Positions 1-8,802 of a stretch of DNA of 45,121 nt are shown here, piece after piece. The notes beneath the pieces are model-generated. The model made no database searches. It saw only the letters and a program-made list of their open reading frames with translations, and had not been told where the DNA came from. How positions within the stretch are numbered: the first letter of the stretch is position 1; each line of letters starts with the position of its first letter. The translations under genes were made by a program, and so were the position numbers. The stretch lies in assembly GCA_937995665.1 (NCBI GenBank), contig CALKIX010000055.1, positions 1 to 45,121 on the forward strand, read 5' to 3'. This DNA is from an uncultured Hellea sp. GTDB lineage: Bacteria > Pseudomonadota > Alphaproteobacteria > Caulobacterales > Maricaulaceae.

Positions 1-270
1 GGTGAAAGTCTTTCTAACCTTTCCAAGGTTCTGCGCGGGCGAAAAATGTTGCGCGAGAAAATCAAAGCTTTATCAGCCGAGGCCAAAGCCTCTTCAATTA
101 TCATTGGTTCTCTGCCTATCGCTGTCATGGGTTTAGTTACAATTGCTGCGCCCGATTATATGGATGATCTTTATAACACGGCGACAGGTCAACGAAATAT
201 GGTCATAGGCGTCGTCATGATGGCGATGGGTATATTTATGATGCGTAAAATGATTAATTTCAAGTTTTAG
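1..270 (+). CDS. tadB: Type II secretion system F family protein, TadB C-terminal end (truncated by window edge)
   Basis: Frame 1 is open from base 1 (GESLSNLSKVLRGRKMLREKIKALSAEAKASS...), with two hydrophobic segments and MMRKMINFKF at the end; immediately followed by a TadC-like gene. Confidence 0.85.
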   Translation, partial: GESLSNLSKVLRGRKMLREKIKALSAEAKASSIIIGSLPIAVMGLVTIAAPDYMDDLYNTATGQRNMVIGVVMMAMGIFMMRKMINFKF

Positions 271-279
271 GAGGCTTTG

Positions 280-1245
280 ATGAGTGGTGATTCAACAGCA
301 TTTATTTCTAACGTAGCCTATCTGACAACGTCTCTACTTGCCGCCGCAACCATATACACCCTCGTCGCGCCTATGTTGGAAGGCGATAAGCTTAAAAAAC
401 GGATGAATTCAGTCGCCAATGCTCGTGAGGGTATGCGTCAAGATCGTTTGAATCAATTAAATAAAAAAGCAGGCCTGCGCAGTGACGACAAGGGCTTCGT
501 TAAAAATATGGTGGATAAGCTTAGCCTTGATAAGCTGCTTGAAGCCTCTGACCTAAAAGATAAATTAGCGCAGGCAGGTTTGCGCGGCCAACGTCCGATT
601 TATACATTCTATTTCTTTCGTCTTGCGCTTCCAATCATTGGATTGCTTTTTGGCTTGATCTTTTTTGTTCTGCTTAATACGCCCGGTTGGGAAATGGTCC
701 AGCGCGTTGGCGGGACGGTCGCTCTGGTCACCTTTGGGTATTATCTTCCCGGTATTTGGGTTAAAAATATGGCCAGTAAACGACTGGCCTCAATTGTTCC
801 CGTTTTTCCAGATGCTCTCGACTTACTCCTCATTTGTGTGGAATCTGGCATGTCGGTGGAACTTGCATTTGCAAAGGTTGCCGAAGAAATGGCCGAAAAC
901 TCTGTTGAGCTTGCCGAGGAATTTTCACTCACGACTGCCGAGCTCTCATATTTATCTAGCCGCCGCATGGCGTTTGAGAATCTCGCGCGCCGTAATAACC
1001 ATGTAGGAATCCGCTCAGTGTCTACAGCGTTAATACAGGCCGAACGTTACGGTACACCCTTGGGGGATACTCTTAGAACTATGGCCCATGAGAACCGTCA
1101 GATGCGCGTGATGGCGGCCGAGAAAAAAGCTGCGTCACTCCCAGCCAAGCTCACAGTTCCAATGATCTTATTCTTCCTACCTGTTCTTTTCATCGTTATC
1201 TTAACCCCAGCGGGTATGCGACTTGGCGGTGCCCTAGGGGGTTAA
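280..1245 (+). CDS. tadC: Type II secretion system F family protein, TadC-like Flp pilus assembly protein
   Basis: T2SSF-like sequence (FPDALDLLLICVESGMSVELAFAKVAEEM...ALIQAERYGTPLGDTLRTMAHENRQMRVMAAEKKAASLPAKLTVPMILFFLPVLFIVILTPAG); ATG at 280 preceded by GGAGG. Confidence 0.9.
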   Translation: MSGDSTAFISNVAYLTTSLLAAATIYTLVAPMLEGDKLKKRMNSVANAREGMRQDRLNQLNKKAGLRSDDKGFVKNMVDKLSLDKLLEASDLKDKLAQAGLRGQRPIYTFYFFRLALPIIGLLFGLIFFVLLNTPGWEMVQRVGGTVALVTFGYYLPGIWVKNMASKRLASIVPVFPDALDLLLICVESGMSVELAFAKVAEEMAENSVELAEEFSLTTAELSYLSSRRMAFENLARRNNHVGIRSVSTALIQAERYGTPLGDTLRTMAHENRQMRVMAAEKKAASLPAKLTVPMILFFLPVLFIVILTPAGMRLGGALGG

Positions 1246-1279
1246 TAAACCTCAGAACTTTACATAATAAACTAAATTA

Positions 1280-1312
1280 AAAGAGCGGCTTTTTTTAGGC
1301 CGCTCTTTTTCA
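1280..1312. terminator. Bidirectional rho-independent terminator between tadC and the convergent TPR gene
   Basis: AAAGAGCGGC (1280-1289), loop TTTTTTTAG, GCCGCTCTTT (1299-1308) followed by T run; A-rich on the other side. Confidence 0.85.
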
Positions 1313-1361
1313 TGTCTGATAATTGCAACAGAATATCAGCTCCTTTTGGGAGCTTATATTA

Positions 1362-2672
1362 TTAGCGGCGCCGGCGGGCTTGTTCGCGGCGCTCGGATAA
1401 TGGCGCAGAGCTTGGCTCGGCATAGGGTACGTAACCATTTGCAGCAGCGGTCGGGTAGCCCCTCAATTGCGCTATTGGCGCAGCGCGGGGCGTGTAGCTT
1501 TGCTGCGGTGCGGTCTGCGGGTAAGGCGAGGTTGCGGCGGGTAGGCTGCTCGCTTTCGGGCCTAGATTCTTCGATATTTGTTCAAGCACTGAAAGCTGCT
1601 GTGCCGTTGGTTCCTGAGCGGTTGCGCCGATCGGGATTGTCACTTTGCCCCGTGAGGATTGCTGCGCGGCAAGACGAGCGGCATCAGAGGCTGTCATTGG
1701 CTGGGTGTTGCGGCCAGCAAGCTGCGCTCCAGAGTTATAATTATTGGCACTGTAAGTGTAAGAATTACGTTCTGAGGCGGGCATTGAAGATTTGGCGGGA
1801 GGGGCGCTAGCGGCCGTCCGCTTGGGCACATATTGAGCTTGTGGCATAGCTTGGCGTTGTGGCTGCGGCGCATAAGCCTGCGGGGCCGCTAGGCGCTGTG
1901 GCCGCGCTTGAGTCTGTGCTTGCGACTTATAAGCGCCGCGAAGCTGTGGACGCTGACCCGCATATTTACTGGCCTCTTCCGTTTTGCCTTGAAGCTGTAG
2001 GACTAAAGCCAGGTTCTGGCGAACGCTTTTACTTGCGCCGGGCACGGCCACAGCACGGCGTAACCAACCTTCAGCGGTTTGTGGATCACCAGATAGAGCA
2101 AAGCTTAGACCCACATTCGCCATGACATTCGGATCATTTGGCGTGATCTGTAGGGCGCGCGCATAGTGACGTCGTGCCAGATCATAATTTTGATCTTGGT
2201 CCAGAGCCGCCCCTTTAAGTGACCATAGCCGCGCATAACCAGGCGCGGTTCGCAGGGCTTCATCAAGAGGCTTGATGGCTTCATCGGCACGTTCCATCGC
2301 GATGAGAGCGGCTGCAAATTCAGCTGTTAGGTATGGATCTCGTGGATATAAGGCCCGAGATGTCTGGGCGATTTCGACAGCGCGTTGGGGATTGCCTAAG
2401 CGTCGCACTGCGGCGGAGAGCTTTATGGCGCTTTCAAGATCTCCGGGGTTAAGCTCATATTCGCGGGACCAAAAAGCAGCTTGAGCAAAAAGCTCCTGCG
2501 TTTCTATATTATCACGTGTGGTGCGGCTGGCGGGCTGATATTTTGAGCTTTCCAGCGTCTCTTTAATATCTAGCTCTGATTCCGTATAGCCCGGCGCGAC
2601 GGCGCAGCCGCCCAGCCATAAAACAGCAAGGGGTAAGCAGCTAAGCATGGGACGTGACATAGATTTAAGCAT
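1362..2672 (-). CDS. TPR-repeat lipoprotein, TadD-like
   Basis: Lipobox-type signal (LAVLWLGGCAVAPG), tandem TPR units (AAALIAMERADEAIKPLDEALRTAPGYARLW..., YDLARRHYARALQITPNDPNVMANVGLSFALSGDPQTAEGWLRRAV), Q/A/P-rich C-terminus; SD GGAGGAAG before ATG. Confidence 0.8.
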   Translation of the reverse strand: MLKSMSRPMLSCLPLAVLWLGGCAVAPGYTESELDIKETLESSKYQPASRTTRDNIETQELFAQAAFWSREYELNPGDLESAIKLSAAVRRLGNPQRAVEIAQTSRALYPRDPYLTAEFAAALIAMERADEAIKPLDEALRTAPGYARLWSLKGAALDQDQNYDLARRHYARALQITPNDPNVMANVGLSFALSGDPQTAEGWLRRAVAVPGASKSVRQNLALVLQLQGKTEEASKYAGQRPQLRGAYKSQAQTQARPQRLAAPQAYAPQPQRQAMPQAQYVPKRTAASAPPAKSSMPASERNSYTYSANNYNSGAQLAGRNTQPMTASDAARLAAQQSSRGKVTIPIGATAQEPTAQQLSVLEQISKNLGPKASSLPAATSPYPQTAPQQSYTPRAAPIAQLRGYPTAAANGYVPYAEPSSAPLSERREQARRRR

Positions 2673-2790
2673 TTAACTTCCTCCAATGGCCACGCATCTA
2701 TTGCGCAGGGATAAGATTTCGTTAACAAATGTAAACACATACGGTTAACGAGACGTTAGCAACTCATAAGATGTAGGGAAGAATTACACT

Positions 2791-4191
2791 ATGTTCACAA
2801 CTCAGAATGATATCACGGCCAGTACAAGAGTCGTTCCGATATATGTGGTGCGCCCGCACGTTTGGGGTGAATATAGAGAGAGCCTTAATGATGCCCATAA
2901 AAATACAGCCAAGCATTATAATTTTGAAGGTAAGGCTAATCAGCTGCTCACGCTTTTTGGGGATAAGGGGCATATTGAAGCCGTGTATTTTGGGGCCGGA
3001 AAGCTTCGAGATGATCATGAAGGTCCGATACGGATAGGAAAGCTAACAACCCTTTTAAAAGCGGGATATTATAAATTTGAAACTTTGCCTGAGGACTATA
3101 GCGCGCCTTTATCTGCTGTAGGTTGGGGCATGGGCACCTATAAATTTGAGGCTTATCTTCCGTGCGTGACAGATTTTCCTGTTTTGGTGATTGATGCTGA
3201 GCGTAGCGGCGAAGTTAGCTCTATTGTTGGGGCCGTGCACCTTTGCCGTGACCTCATAAATATGCCTGCCAGTGATATGGGGCCCGAGAATTTGGAAAAA
3301 GCGGCTCTCAAACTGGCAAATGAATATGAGGCCACAATAAATGTAACAAAAGGCGAGGCGCTTTTAGAGCAGAACTTTCCGATGATTCATGCCGTGGGCC
3401 GCGCCGCTCATGAAGCGCCGCGCCTTGTCGAATTTGAATGGGGCGACCCGGCCCACCCGCGGCTGGCCTTGATTGGAAAGGGTATTACGTTTGATACGGG
3501 CGGGGTAAATATCAAATCCGCCGCGGGCGCACGTATTATGAAAAAGGATATGGGCGGTGCTGCGCATGCGCTAGCTCTTGCGAAAATGATTATGGCCAAT
3601 AATCTTCCTATTCGTTTGCACTGCCTTGTCGCGATTGCTGAAAATGCGATTTCGGCGGGTGCTTATCGTCCCGGGGATATTTTAACCTCGCGCGAGGGGC
3701 TGACCGTTGAAATTGATAATACGGATGCAGAGGGCCGCCTTGTCATGGCCGATGCGCTAACTAAAGCCGCCGAGGATGAGCCCGTGTTGATAATCGATTT
3801 TGCGACGCTTACAGGGGCGGCGCGCGTGGCCTTGGGGCCAACATTGCCGCCATTTTTCTCTAATCGCACCGGTCCCGTGGAAGGCATTTTAATTCAATCC
3901 GAGCAGCAATGTGATCCCATTTGGCATATGCCTCTCTGGCAGCCTTATAACGCTATGCTTAGCTCCCCGATTGCTGACATGAAAAACTCAGGTGGGGGCT
4001 TTGCGGGCGCGATAACGGCAGGTTTGTTTTTGGAGCGCTTTGTCAAAGGACGCCCCTGGATGCATTTTGATGTCTATGGCTGGACGCCGAGCGCGAGAGG
4101 CGGACACCCTAAAGGTGGGGATATGTTTGCCACCCGCGCGCTCTATCATTGGCTAAAGGCTGGCGGGCTAAATGGAGACTTCACGGCTTAG
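2791..4191 (+). CDS. M17 leucyl aminopeptidase family protein
   Basis: NTDAEGRLVMADALTKA signature, GKGITFDTGGVNIKSAAGARIMKKDMGGAAHAL. Confidence 0.95.
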   Translation: MFTTQNDITASTRVVPIYVVRPHVWGEYRESLNDAHKNTAKHYNFEGKANQLLTLFGDKGHIEAVYFGAGKLRDDHEGPIRIGKLTTLLKAGYYKFETLPEDYSAPLSAVGWGMGTYKFEAYLPCVTDFPVLVIDAERSGEVSSIVGAVHLCRDLINMPASDMGPENLEKAALKLANEYEATINVTKGEALLEQNFPMIHAVGRAAHEAPRLVEFEWGDPAHPRLALIGKGITFDTGGVNIKSAAGARIMKKDMGGAAHALALAKMIMANNLPIRLHCLVAIAENAISAGAYRPGDILTSREGLTVEIDNTDAEGRLVMADALTKAAEDEPVLIIDFATLTGAARVALGPTLPPFFSNRTGPVEGILIQSEQQCDPIWHMPLWQPYNAMLSSPIADMKNSGGGFAGAITAGLFLERFVKGRPWMHFDVYGWTPSARGGHPKGGDMFATRALYHWLKAGGLNGDFTA

Positions 4192-5331
4192 TTTTTGTGC
4201 TGCCCAAACATTTATACGCCCAGAGATTATAATATGGGTGATAATGGCCAAGATGATAGTCACGCCGAGCGTAGCGGCTATTAAGGACCATGTTCCCATA
4301 ACTGGGTAGAGCGAGAGCAATGTCTGGCAGACGGGCCAACAGCCAATATAAATGCCTAGCGTTAAATTTGGCCAGCTTGCCATCCAGTCAGTCGCGCGTG
4401 ATGGCTTTTGAATAATAAGCACCGCAAGATACGTCCAAAATAGCGTGGAGAAGACTTCAATAAGAGGTGACCATGGCAGTAGGAGATAGTTAAAGATTGC
4501 CCCGCCTAAAATCCCGCCAAGCAATAGTCCTTTGCCGATTATTTTCGCGGGCAATTTATGCTGCCATCCCCAAAGGGCGGCCCCGATCAAGAAGGCATAT
4601 CCAAGGCGTAATCCTAAGATGAGGGGCTCAAATTGCGTGAAGCCATTTTTATAACTCCAGCCATAAGCTAAGACATAGAAGAGCGTTGAGGTGATGGCTA
4701 AGATTAAAATGACAATGCGAGACTTTAAAATGCCAAGCCGCCAGCCCGCCGCCATTAATATATGCGCAATTGCGCCCCAGCGAAATGTCCAAATGGCCCC
4801 TTGGACGAGGCACATATATTTTGCGTCATCAAAAAGTCCTGGAAGTTCTGTGCCCGGATCAATCAGCGTAACAGTTTTCAAAAAATAGAGTGCTAATTTT
4901 GGAAAAGCCTTTGTGAAGGATTCTTCAGGAATGCAAAAAATCGGATAGAGGATAAAGATAACCGCTGAAGTATAGACTGCCAGAAGGGGCAGATTGCGCA
5001 AGGCTCTTGACATAAGGTAACGCAAAGAAGAGCCGTGCCTGTGCAAGCTTCGAAGGGCGAGGTAGCCTGATAAACAGAACAGAACCTGGATACCTAACCA
5101 GCTCGGGTCGTGGCCGAGATGGCGCAAAACCTCGCCGGCTTGTGGTGAGATTCCCATGGTTGAGGCATAGCCAATGGCAATGATAATGACGATAAAACTC
5201 CTCACGGCGTTAAGTCGCGTCAGAGGCATTTCACACCAATCATGACTATTCTTGTCCATTTTAACCATCACATTTTTAATTTTGAGTTGTAAATATAAAA
5301 CGAAAACCTTAAAATTTTGCTGATTATTCAA
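4168..5331 (-). CDS. Acyltransferase 3-like multi-pass membrane protein (start may be internal, about 5268)
   Basis: Many TM segments, LNAVRSFIVIIIAIGYASTMG...FCLSGYLALRSLHRHGSSLRYLMSRALRNLPLL pattern of acyltransferase_3 family proteins. Confidence 0.7.
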   Translation of the reverse strand: MNNQQNFKVFVLYLQLKIKNVMVKMDKNSHDWCEMPLTRLNAVRSFIVIIIAIGYASTMGISPQAGEVLRHLGHDPSWLGIQVLFCLSGYLALRSLHRHGSSLRYLMSRALRNLPLLAVYTSAVIFILYPIFCIPEESFTKAFPKLALYFLKTVTLIDPGTELPGLFDDAKYMCLVQGAIWTFRWGAIAHILMAAGWRLGILKSRIVILILAITSTLFYVLAYGWSYKNGFTQFEPLILGLRLGYAFLIGAALWGWQHKLPAKIIGKGLLLGGILGGAIFNYLLLPWSPLIEVFSTLFWTYLAVLIIQKPSRATDWMASWPNLTLGIYIGCWPVCQTLLSLYPVMGTWSLIAATLGVTIILAIITHIIISGRINVWAAQKLSREVSI

Positions 5332-5393
5332 TGATTTATATGCGTAAAAAGAAAAAAAGTTAATGAAGTCTTGACCGAAGAATCACGAGTGTG

Positions 5394-5407
5394 CGAATCA
5401 TGATTCG
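5394..5407. promoter_or_regulatory. 14-bp perfect palindrome with two GANTC sites upstream of the MarR-like gene
   Basis: CGAATCATGATTCG; a further GAATC at 5380-5384. Confidence 0.55.
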
Positions 5408-5415
5408 AAAGTGAT

Positions 5416-5823
5416 TTGTTTTTAAAGGATAATCAAAGCTCAGTGACCCAGACCGTCTCCAGATCACGCCCTAGTCGCAAAGACTCGCTCAGTCTTTGGC
5501 ACCGTGTGACTGTGGCCTCTGTCTCAAATCCTGGCCCTGATTTATCGTCTCGCCAACTCGCTATTCTGATGAGTGTTTACCTCGATGACGCTGTTCACAC
5601 CGTGCGCTCTTTGGCAGAGCAGCTGAATGTCACTAAGGCGGTTATCACCCGCGCCATTGATACTTTGACGCGCTACGGATTTGTCACGCGCGCGCCAGAC
5701 CATCGCGATAAGCGCTCGGTTATCATTAAGCGCACGACGGGCGGTATTTTGTATCTGCAAAGCTTTGCAGATATAATTGCAGCCGAGACGAATTCTGCCC
5801 CATTATCACTTGCCGCGGCGTAG
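5416..5823 (+). CDS. MarR-like winged-helix transcriptional regulator (TTG start, exact start uncertain)
   Basis: LSSRQLAILMSVYLDDAVHTVRSLAEQLNVTKAVITRAIDTLTRYGFVTRAPDHRDKRSVIIKRT, winged helix of MarR type; ends directly against the next GTG start. Confidence 0.75.
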   Translation: MFLKDNQSSVTQTVSRSRPSRKDSLSLWHRVTVASVSNPGPDLSSRQLAILMSVYLDDAVHTVRSLAEQLNVTKAVITRAIDTLTRYGFVTRAPDHRDKRSVIIKRTTGGILYLQSFADIIAAETNSAPLSLAAA

Positions 5824-6645
5824 GTGAGCTTAGACTCCCGTATTCATTTACCGCGTGATTGTGGCCCTAAAATTGCGCGCTATAGCGTTATCACGCCCAC
5901 CGCTTCCATCCGTAAAAAACCTTCAAACGCCGCCGCTCAAGAGAGCGAAATTATTTATGGCCAGGCCTTTGATGTTTATAAGTTAAGCCGAGGATGGGCC
6001 TGGGGGCAGCGCGTCACGCCTACTCTGCGCCCAGGATATATTGGCTATGTAAAGGCCAAAACATTAGATAGTGTTGCGCCTGAGCCTACACATCAAGTCA
6101 CAACAATGGGCGCGCCAGTTTTCACAAAGCCCGATATAAAAAGCTCTCCTACAATGATTCTACCGTTAAATGCGCTACTCTCGGATAGAGGTCAGGGTGA
6201 GGGTGAGGACTTTATCCAAATCGGGCCCAAGAAATTTGTCCACCACAAACATATACGCGCGGTTTCGGGCGAAAGTCCTAGCGACTTTGTGAGTGTCGCA
6301 GAGGCACATATGGGACTGGCCTATATTTGGGGCGGGGTAAGCTCGTTTGGGCTGGACTGCTCTGGCTTGGTTCAATCCTGCTTGCGCGCGGTAGGATATG
6401 ATGCCCCTCGCGATTCTGATATGCAAATGGCCGAACTTGGAACGGCGCTGCCTCTATCGTTCACGGGACTAGCGCGCGGTGACCTTGTTTTCTGGAAAGG
6501 CCATGTCGCCATTATGACGTCGGAATCTGAAATTGTGCACGCCAATGCTTATCATATGAAAACGGCGAGCGAGCCTTTAAGCCAAGCCGCCTCGCGCATT
6601 AAAGCCTCAGGCGGGGGCGATATTCTCGCGATAAAAAGGCTATAG
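5824..6645 (+). CDS. NlpC/P60 (C40) family peptidase with N-terminal SH3-like region
   Basis: YIWGGVSSFGLDCSGLVQSCLRAVGYDAPRDSDMQ...GDLVFWKGHVAIMTSESEIVHANAYHM; GTG start. Confidence 0.9.
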   Translation: MSLDSRIHLPRDCGPKIARYSVITPTASIRKKPSNAAAQESEIIYGQAFDVYKLSRGWAWGQRVTPTLRPGYIGYVKAKTLDSVAPEPTHQVTTMGAPVFTKPDIKSSPTMILPLNALLSDRGQGEGEDFIQIGPKKFVHHKHIRAVSGESPSDFVSVAEAHMGLAYIWGGVSSFGLDCSGLVQSCLRAVGYDAPRDSDMQMAELGTALPLSFTGLARGDLVFWKGHVAIMTSESEIVHANAYHMKTASEPLSQAASRIKASGGGDILAIKRL

Positions 6646-6654
6646 AGTTTAGGC

Positions 6655-7287
6655 TTATTGCCCGTCTATCTTAGGGGCTATGTTTTCTATAGTCTCGATG
6701 ACGGCTTGCTCACCTTCCGCTGTTTCAATAACTGCTTCTGGCGTGGCTGCAGGCGCAGGTTGCGGCAACGGGCTATCAGCCGCAACGCGTAGATATTCAA
6801 TCACTGCGGCGCGGTCTTCAGCTTTTTTCAGCCCGATAAAGTTCATATTCGTGCCTGAAACAAATTTTGTAGGCTTGGCAAGGTAGCTGTTAAGTGTCTC
6901 ATAATCCCATGCAAGGCGTGCGGCCGTCAGCGCGCCAGAATATTTGAAATCACCCCGCGCGGCTGCGGCTGCGCCGACAATACCGTAAAGGTTAGGGCCT
7001 GTGCCATGCCCGCCGCCAGCATCAGCATTATGGCAAGAGGTACACTTTTTAAAGACTTTCGCGCCTTTTTCCGCGTTCATAGCGCCAATCCAATCGGCTT
7101 GCGGGAAGGGAAGAGGCGCAGCTTCAGCAGCACCGCTAGTCACAGGCTCAAGGGAGCCTACAAAATAAGCAGGGACTTCGGGGGCATCTGAATGCATGAA
7201 AATATGCGGTAATTCGCGAATCATCATTACGCCCAGCCCTGTCGCTAAAACAGCGGCTGCAATCTTATTAAAACCAAGTTCGTCCAT
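6655..7287 (-). CDS. Membrane-anchored cytochrome c family protein
   Basis: CTSCHN haem motif, GTGPNLYGIVG, KPTKFVSGTNMNFIGLKKAEDRAAVIEYLR. Confidence 0.92.
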   Translation of the reverse strand: MDELGFNKIAAAVLATGLGVMMIRELPHIFMHSDAPEVPAYFVGSLEPVTSGAAEAAPLPFPQADWIGAMNAEKGAKVFKKCTSCHNADAGGGHGTGPNLYGIVGAAAAARGDFKYSGALTAARLAWDYETLNSYLAKPTKFVSGTNMNFIGLKKAEDRAAVIEYLRVAADSPLPQPAPAATPEAVIETAEGEQAVIETIENIAPKIDGQ

Positions 7288-7437
7288 CGGGCAGTCCTTA
7301 AGGGTCGATTGTGTGATTCTTGGATCACCATCATTTGCCGCCTTTTATAAACAAATCTATGAAAAGCAAACCGAAAACACCTTGCGGCGAACCGTCGCAA
7401 AGGCTTAAAGGCTTTCGCAGGAAAGGAAACCGCATCA

Positions 7438-8274
7438 ATGAGTGAAAAAATCGTATATCAGGGAGAGTCTGGTGCTTATTCTCATCTGGCCTGTCAAATC
7501 GGTTTCCCGGCGATGGAACCGCTTCCAAGCCCAAGCTTTGCGGCCGCCTTTAAGGCTGTGCGAGAGGGCGAGGCGAAAATAGCGATGATTCCCGTCGAGA
7601 ATACTGTGGCGGGAAGAGTTTCTGATATTTACCACCTATTGCCCGAGGGCGGACTGCATATTATTGGGGAGCTATATTTGCCCGTACATCATCAGCTTTT
7701 AGGCTTTAAAGGCGCTAAGCTGGAAGATATTAAAGCGGCGCGCTCACATCCTATGGCGTTGGGTCAAGTCAGAAAGCGTCTTGAGGGGCTGGGAATAAAG
7801 CCCGTCTCAGACGTAGATACGGCGGGGGCCGCGCGGGCCGTGTCAGAGCTTGGAGACCCAACTATTGCCGCGATTGCTTCGAGCTTAGCAGGTAAGATTT
7901 ATGGTCTGGACGTTTTGGCCGCCAATATTGAGGATGCCTCCCATAATACGACCCGTTTTTTGGTCTTGGCGGATAAGGCGCTCAACCTGCCACCAAATAA
8001 GGGGCCGGTGGTCACAAGCTTTGTTTTCAAACTTCGCTCTGTCGCCTCCGCGCTCTATAAGGCGCTTGGCGGATTTGCGACGAATAATGTGAATATCACG
8101 AAGCTAGAAAGCTATATGGTGGGCGGCTCATTCACAGCAGCCCAGTTTTATGTCGACGTCGAAGGGCATCCGCAAGAAGCGGGGCTAAAAGCAGCTTTGG
8201 AGGAGCTATCCTTCTTCTCTGAGAGCATTACCATGCTTGGCACATATCCGGCCGATCCGATACGTTCTAAATAG
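7438..8274 (+). CDS. pheA: Prephenate dehydratase
   Basis: YQGESGAYSHLAC, IPVENTVAGRVSDIYHLLPEGGLHIIGE, NTTRFLVLA, C-terminal ACT domain (LYKALGGFATNNVNITKLESY). Confidence 0.95.
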   Translation: MSEKIVYQGESGAYSHLACQIGFPAMEPLPSPSFAAAFKAVREGEAKIAMIPVENTVAGRVSDIYHLLPEGGLHIIGELYLPVHHQLLGFKGAKLEDIKAARSHPMALGQVRKRLEGLGIKPVSDVDTAGAARAVSELGDPTIAAIASSLAGKIYGLDVLAANIEDASHNTTRFLVLADKALNLPPNKGPVVTSFVFKLRSVASALYKALGGFATNNVNITKLESYMVGGSFTAAQFYVDVEGHPQEAGLKAALEELSFFSESITMLGTYPADPIRSK

Positions 8275-8339
8275 GGCGCTCTCAATATCATCAGCTATTG
8301 TGAGTTGCGGCATAACTGCGAAATATCTACATAGAGACT

Positions 8340-8792
8340 ATGAAAATACTCGTTCTCGCATTTTTTATCCTGTTTGGAACCTTTGGAACTGTGCAAAGCG
8401 CTTACGCCGGCAAAGCCCCTGTCTATACCTCTTGGCAGAATAATATCGCTGTGGGTGGATATGATAGTGTTAGCTTTTTCTCTGGCGTGCCCATAGAGGG
8501 CGATAAGGCCTATAGCTATGACTATAAGGGGGCGACATGGCGATTTTCAACGCGCGGCAACCTTGAGCTTTTCAAGACTAACCCCGAAGCTTTCGCGCCG
8601 CAATATGGCGGTTATTGTGCTTGGGCCTTGGCGGAAGGTAAGCTTGCAAAGGGCTCCCCTAAACATTGGCGCGTTGAAGATGGTAAGCTTTATCTGAACT
8701 TTAATGGCCGTATTCAGCGCCGCTGGGAACGCGATATTGCTGGTTTCATTGAGGCGGGCGATACTAATTGGCCGGCCGTTTTAGAAGACTAG
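8340..8792 (+). CDS. YHS domain-containing secreted protein
   Basis: Signal peptide; VGGYDSVSFFSGVPIEGDKAYSYDYKGATWRFSTRGNLELFKTNPEAFAPQYGGYCAWALAEG. Confidence 0.88.
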   Translation: MKILVLAFFILFGTFGTVQSAYAGKAPVYTSWQNNIAVGGYDSVSFFSGVPIEGDKAYSYDYKGATWRFSTRGNLELFKTNPEAFAPQYGGYCAWALAEGKLAKGSPKHWRVEDGKLYLNFNGRIQRRWERDIAGFIEAGDTNWPAVLED

Positions 8793-8802
8793 GCCCTTAT
8801 GC

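Noticed and set aside
1346-1810. 154-aa plus-strand ORF
   Set aside because: Antisense to the TPR lipoprotein; no recognisable protein features.
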